A stretch of DNA of 64,000 nt from Epiperipatus broadwayi (taxonomy: Eukaryota > Onychophora > Udeonychophora > Euonychophora > Peripatidae), in NCBI GenBank assembly GCA_028023455.1, contig JAQFVV010000032.1:2914001-2978000 (forward strand), given 5' to 3'. This document shows, one piece after another, positions 58,939-64,000 of this stretch. The notes beneath the pieces were generated by a model. That model was not told where the DNA came from, searched no databases, and worked only from the letters and a program-made list of their open reading frames with translations. A program made the position numbers and the translations under genes. Numbering within the stretch: the stretch's first letter is position 1; each line of letters begins with the position of its first letter.

Positions 58939-59193
58939 TAAGATAGTATGTAATTTGCTTATACTGATTGTTTCATATACTTAAGTAGAGTGATTTGAAC
59001 TCAGGATTTTTTAGTCTTCATTCTCCACATCATATCAAGCAACCGATACATATGACCACACACATGTAAAAAAGATATGTGATCCCATATATATATATAT
59101 GTATTTCATGCAGAACCGGCACTCATCACTTGGGCCAGATCATAATGTCCTACACATATATACATATAATCAGTATTGGTTTATATTAAGATA
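58939..59193 (+). repeat. Dispersed repeat, copy B
   Basis: Direct repeat of copy A with moderate divergence. Both end at a GGTTTATATTAAGATA word. Confidence 0.7.
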
Positions 59194-60170
59194 TAAATTT
59201 CCTTTAAATTTTATTCTATCTGTATGCTTAAAAATAAAATTTCAGAAATATAGAACAATAAGAATAAACTTTTTTTTTTAAAAAAAAAAAATCATAGACA
59301 GTAAGAAAACATTTTCAGTAGATTGTTAGATATAAAATTTTTGAAATAGAAATAGTGAATCTTTTTGTTTACTTTTTATTTTATTTTAAAACTAGCACAA
59401 TAGATTGACAATTAATAGCATTATATTTTGTTGTTAACTGCTGCTGCATTTCTTCCAACAACAGATAATTTTACTACTTCTTTTGTTTACATTTCTGTTA
59501 ACATGTACTGTACTTGTTAAAATATTAGTCTGGAAAATTTAAGAGTGCATAAAATATTTGCTTTAAATATTGAACAATTTTCTATTAGAAACTAAAATGA
59601 TAAGGATACACTCTTCATGTTAAAAACTTTCCTAAATCTTTTGTATATATTTTTTACATAGGCATTTTTCTCTTCTAATGATTTAGTAAAAATTATCTTT
59701 TAAAATATAATGCCTAAAAGACATTCTTTCCATAAAAACTTTCCCAAACATATTTGTGTATATATTTTACTTAGACTTTTTTACTTCTAATAATTTAATA
59801 AAAATTATCTTTTAAAATATAATGTCTATTTTATTTATCTATTCCATACTTCAGCATCTAAGGCATGTAGCTTTTTTTTTGCCTCAATGTATTGGACAGA
59901 TTCTGAATATTGGCTTGTAAGTATGCTCAATCTTTATATGTGTAATGTATATATTAGAGAATAATTTTTTCCACATTTCTAACCAAGTTGATTATTAAAC
60001 AATGTCATGAGCATTCTGACTCACTGATTAAATGGCAGACTCAATAATTGTAAGTTCCTAGATCATTATTTGGCTAAGTAAAGTAAAAAAAAAAAGTATC
60101 AATTGAATGGAACTTACTGTCCACATGCTATTATATTTTCAAGGGTTAAGTGACTTTGTAAGAAACTAAC
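59194..60170. other. AT-rich DNA with a small direct repeat
   Basis: A block of about 80 bp, AAAACTTTCC...TATTTT(T/A)ACTTAG...AAAATTATCTTTTAAAATATAATG, occurs near 59623-59711 and again near 59737-59824. Nothing else was seen. Confidence 0.5.
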
Positions 60171-60172
60171 TA

Positions 60173-61044
60173 CACCAGAGTCTCGTTTTACGCAATAGAT
60201 AGGTTCATCAGAAAACATGCGCAAACGAACTTTTTTTAACTATAATATTTAATTTTATTCAAAATAATATATTTTTATGCATAATTTACAGTACAGTAAT
60301 TTACATTTTTTATACATGTTTTAATTATTATAGCTATTTGCCGAAAAACACGTTCGTTTGCAAACAACTAGCGCCAACTTCACACTCATTTTCTGGTGAC
60401 AACGTAATTAGTAATTAATCTTTGAGAAGATGATTTTATTAATTGTTCATGAAACTAACAACTAAAAATTAAATTCTTATTTTTGTCTTTAATTTTCAAT
60501 TCTGTTTAAAAATCAAATTTCACATCACATTAATTTCAAGTCTTCGTAAATAATTTTTAAATTCTTAATTACAATTAAAAATCAGATTTTAATTTTTAAT
60601 TGTCAAATTTAATTGTGCCCACTGCTATTACTGACCTTTTAAAAATAAACTTGTCGACATTAAATGATTAATAATTGACTACGTTCTTTTTTAAAAAGCA
60701 AAAACAGAATGTGATTTAAAATGCAAAATTAATACGCACAATGTTTGAACAAATTTACATTATACTCTTGTAAAATTTAATGTGTATATACATAAAATGT
60801 GGAAATCATGATTTTAATTTCATTATTGCATAAAATCTTACTATTATAAAGCACTGAAAATATTGAAATTACTAAGATGAAAGTCGAATTCCAATAATGT
60901 GCTATTACTTTCAATATAATGTAAGTGTGCAAAATGTATTATTTAAAGTAATAGCGCATTATCGGAGTTCGACTTCTGGTGAAACACGAATCGCGTAACT
61001 TCAAAATCGTGTTAAATAAGTCCACATAAAAAGAGACCCAGGTG
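60173..61044 (-). mobile_element. Pogo/Tigger-like non-autonomous DNA transposon
   Basis: The ends are CACCAGAGTCTCGTTTTACGC and the complement of CACCTGGGTCTCTTTTTATGTG, with TA at 60171-60172 and 61045-61046. It is 872 bp, uninterrupted, with the internal palindrome at 60879-60976. It provides the empty TTAA site (60530-60533) for the piggyBac-like insertion in the copy at 42840-45759. Confidence 0.8.
60879..60976. repeat. Internal palindrome of the Tigger-like element
   Basis: GAAAGTCGAATTCCAATAATG...TATTACTTT is mirrored by AAAGTAATAGCGCATTATCGGAGTTCGACTTC. Confidence 0.75.
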
Positions 61045-61046
61045 TA

Positions 61047-62129
61047 TATGATTGCCGTATTTGTTAACTATTACAGTGCACTCAGCACATAGTGCATATT
61101 TTCTTTTTGAAATTAGTAATTATAGGTTTTAATTTAAAATTGCATGAAAATTATTTACAGTTATGTATGCACAAGTTACATCATTCAATTCATCTCTCAT
61201 TTTACTTTTAAAAAATATAATTTTCATTTCTTTATGATAAAAATTAATGATTTTATGATGGCTTTTCCAATTAAACATTTTCCCCCTCACTTTTGCTGTT
61301 TTTATGGGTTAATGTTTACCTAGAAATTTACAATGGAGAATAATGGATTATTTAACTGATTCAAGCATTGACAGTGATTCTCCACATGGTACTTGGATAT
61401 TATGCTTTCTTGTAGTTTTCTGCTATTGATTTCTCGGAATAAGTAGTAGTTATGATTTCTATTTTTTTAAAAAAAGGTTTAACAAGTCATACATGGTCAT
61501 TTTTTTTGTTGATCAAATTGAAATGAGTGTTTAGTTCTGAATGTTATTGACAAATAGATGACAATGAGTAATTTTCATTCACTATAAATATTTATTTATT
61601 TTTTCAATTATTATTTGATAGAAAAATGTATGTAAAAAATCATTTGTGATAAGTGCAAGAAAAGTTATAGACTGGATAAATTTTTACATGATTAGCATAT
61701 TTTTTAGTATGATATTAGACATTTCTTATGAATCATTTATGTATAGCTAGATTAGAGGATATTTGGAAGTTTGATCAAAAACTAAGATATCTTTATTTAA
61801 CAGAAAATATGAATTTTTTCATATATATTTTTTTCTACATTTTAATGACAATAAAAAAATGCTAAATATTAAAATAAAAATTGCAATAAAATTTATATTA
61901 GCCAAGTTATATATATGTGTGATCACCATAATGGAAATTTTAGAGCTTTATATTAAAAGACTAGAGGATTGATAGTTGATGAAGTTAGTAAGAAAAAGAA
62001 AGTGCTGTGATTTCTGCCTCAAAAATGGTCTGAAAGTTTTTTTTGATTGTGTGAGTAATGATTGGACACACAACAAAAATACTCAGAGTGGTTACTTTAT
62101 TGCTTATTAATATTGCTTATTAACTGAAG
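61047..62129. other. AT-rich DNA, nothing recognised
   Basis: No coding or repeat signal was seen. Confidence 0.45.
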
Positions 62130-62432
62130 TTGAAATAAGCAGTGTACCTCTTCAAACTCACCTCAGTTTTTCTGGAAGGTTAACTGATGAGTCAGCTCTA
62201 CTTACATCTTTCTGTGATGATGATTTAACTTTGGGATCTAAAGAGGGTGAGTCATGAATAATACTAATGGGTAAATTATGTCTGCATTTTCATTTATATG
62301 CTTATTCTTTTGCTGCATGGTTATAATAATATTTAATTATTTCTAAGCAATCATTTTGTATTAATCACTTGATTTCATATTTTAGATGGACTCTATCTAA
62401 CAATGACATTTTTTTCACAAAGTGAAAAGTAA
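62130..62432 (+). CDS. Candidate last two exons of an unknown host gene (weak)
   Basis: An open stretch up to 62246 reads EISSVPLQTHLSFSGRLTD and then ESALLTSFCDDDLTLGSKE. It ends in AGG|GTGAGT, a near-consensus splice donor at 62247. The next acceptor, TTTCATATTTTAG (to 62385), joins in frame (phase 1) to DGLYLTMTFFSQSEK and a TAA stop at 62430-62432. AATAAA follows at 62440-62445. A 139-bp intron, phase match, stop and polyadenylation signal in the right order make this more than a random frame. The upstream acceptor is uncertain (62129 or 62142) and the product is not recognised. Confidence 0.35.
62247..62385 (+). other. Candidate intron
   Basis: Starts GTGAGTCATG and ends ATATTTTAG. It keeps the reading frame between the two candidate exons. 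Confidence 0.3.
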
Positions 62433-62439
62433 AATCAGC

Positions 62440-62445
62440 AATAAA
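62440..62445 (+). terminator. Candidate polyadenylation signal
   Basis: AATAAA eight bases after the stop codon of the candidate last exon. Such words are common in AT-rich DNA. Confidence 0.25.
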
Positions 62446-63217
62446 AATATTCATTATTATTAATAATATTTTACATTGCACTAAGTCTAAACTTTTTTTT
62501 TCTGTTTAGCTATATTTGTCTTGTATCTGAGTCATTTGTAACTTGAAATTATTTTAGCTTTATTAATCTCTATATCTTTCTCTTCATTGATTATACATAG
62601 ACACAAGAAAACAATACTTGTGGAATTTATAGGAGAAATGAAAGATGTCAATGTCTATTTTCTGAGGTTTTGGAATAATAAATTGTCTTAATTAAATCAT
62701 GACATATGTCATTTTATTGGAAATTTTATTAGAAATGTAATGAATCTTTTAATAAAAAGATAATTTTAAAATTTATCTATTAAAAGTTTAGAATTTATGA
62801 AAAAACAAAAATAATTTTTAAAAGTGTCTTTTTTTTTTTTTTACTATTCTGAGTATGTAATGACTACAACTTTTTCAGCTTTGTTACATTTCAAAGTATA
62901 TTATTTTTTTAATAATTTACATTACTTGATTTCTGCTTAATGTAAAGTAAAAGTTATTTTTAAAATTGTGTATTAAATCAAGGTTTCCAAAAATCTGTGA
63001 AGTGTAAAGTTTAATATAAAGTCATTCTATGAAAATTTGAATTGTCATCTCTTTCTCTTGATTATAGAACATTTTGGCTAATAGTTGATATATTATACTT
63101 TTCATTCTACAAGTATAGATTAATTACTAGGGAAATGGTAAAAATAATACAGGATATAGATGATATTTTATTTAATATAGGTACAGATATACTTTGTTTC
63201 TTATCAAACATTGAAAT
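62446..63217. other. AT-rich DNA, nothing recognised
   Basis: No signal was seen. Confidence 0.5.
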
Positions 63218-63225
63218 ATAATTAA

Positions 63226-63412
63226 TAGTTCAATAGATAAGGAAGGTCCACTATCAGGAAAGATTATTTTACAGCTTAGCACTGTATTTGATCAGGCTTG
63301 TCATCTTAATGTTATGAATATGACAAGCCTGGTCAGAAGCAGTGCTAATCTGTAAAGGAGTTATAATTTTATAATTTTTCCTGCATAATGGATTTTCCCT
63401 ATCTATTGAATT
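63226..63412. mobile_element. Palindromic MITE-like element with a strong central hairpin
   Basis: Outer arms TTCAATAGATAAGGAAGGTCCA and the complement of TTCAATAGATAGGGAAAATCCA pair. The inner part (63268-63304 with 63320-63356) pairs over 37 bases with a handful of mismatches around a 15-base loop. There is no coding. The structure could transcribe into a pre-miRNA-like stem. Confidence 0.6.
63268..63356 (+). ncRNA. pre-miRNA-like hairpin (structure only)
   Basis: TTTACAGCTTAGCACTG...CAGGCTTGTCAT pairs with ATGACAAGCCTGG...CAGTGCTAATCTGTAAA. This gives an 89-base stem-loop with a central 4-base bulge. I do not recognise a known miRNA, and the surrounding longer palindrome suggests a transposon origin. 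Confidence 0.25.
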
Positions 63413-64000
63413 ATAAATAAATAAGAAAAGAAATAAAAAGATAGATTATGTATGATGTTAAAATATTTCTTATTTTGAAGCAAATAATAAATAATATATA
63501 TATATTAACTATAGGAGCAGTAATATGTTACTTACTTTTCCAAAGTAATCTTTTGTAAGTATGAGTAATTAATGGATATTGGATGTATAAATTGCAAATC
63601 TGCAAATGTTGAGATAATGCTGTCATCTTTTGTATTCAAACTTACAATCTGATAATTGATGACAATGATATTTTGAACAGAGGTGTAAGGAATATTTTTA
63701 TCCATTTTCTGAATAATGATACAGGAATTGAGATGATTTTTAATGTCACACATTTTATCTGCTCATTTAAATTTGAACAATGGTGGTTACCACCGTAGTG
63801 AAGTCAAACATCTAATACTAAAAATAGAAAGACTACAAATTTTAATGAATATCTGGAGAAATTTTAAAGTATGGCAGTGATATGTTAGTTTCAAAAATAT
63901 TAGAATTTTTTAGGAATATGTGGATTCATGATCTGTCCCTGACTTTAAGGATCCTTCTATTGTTCCAATTTTTAGAATTAAAGGATATAAATAAGATTAA
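63413..64000. other. AT-rich DNA, nothing recognised
   Basis: An open frame at 63532-63753 (minus) shows no recognisable domain. Confidence 0.4.

Overview
This window is AT-rich, gene-poor eukaryotic DNA, apparently from an invertebrate animal genome. The evidence is long A/T runs, microsatellites, general CpG scarcity, no compact operon-like coding, and animal-type transposons: RTE/BovB-like and other non-LTR retrotransposons, LTR-type sequence, and hAT, pogo/Tigger-like and piggyBac-like DNA elements. I cannot name the species. An arthropod (for example a chelicerate) or another invertebrate would fit, but that is only an impression from the element types. I found no complete host protein-coding gene, rRNA, tRNA or CRISPR array. 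Three short splice-bounded stretches could be terminal exons of host genes; all are weak calls.

Layout. 1-5 kb: the 5' end of one RTE copy (minus strand), then a second RTE fragment (plus strand) split by a 3.6-kb insertion with an 11-bp target duplication. 5.4-6.2 kb: a CpG-richer block with four CTCF-like motifs. 7.7-9.6 kb: a pogo/Tigger-like non-autonomous element inserted inside another of the same kind. 9.6-24 kb: mostly featureless AT-rich DNA with a 0.37-kb palindrome (14.8 kb), a 0.75-kb inverted repeat carrying a 41-bp minisatellite in both arms (16.9-17.7 kb), and a non-LTR relic (21.6-22.4 kb). 25.2-28.1 kb: a decayed LTR-retrotransposon gag region and a LINE 3' end. 29.2-33.6 kb: a 4.4-kb inverted pair of about 1.95-kb LTR-like arms with mirrored TATA boxes and one primer-binding-site-like sequence. 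34.5-36.5 kb: degenerate and recent tandem repeats.

42.3-52.7 kb is the richest part, a multi-level nest. An old RTE relic is split once by a Tigger-like element, which holds a piggyBac-like element at TTAA. It is split again by a segment holding a hAT relic with an 8-bp target duplication, whose broken transposase reading frame is in turn split by an almost full-length RTE copy with an 11-bp target duplication. Target duplications and an internal empty-site comparison fix the order of events. 53-64 kb: a 338-bp tandem duplication, another RTE relic, a dispersed repeat family, a fourth Tigger-like element, a candidate two-exon gene end, and a palindromic element with a pre-miRNA-like hairpin.

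No novel multi-gene system is evident. The most unusual objects are the inverted LTR pair, the dated insertion nest, and the palindromic elements near 15, 17 and 63 kb.
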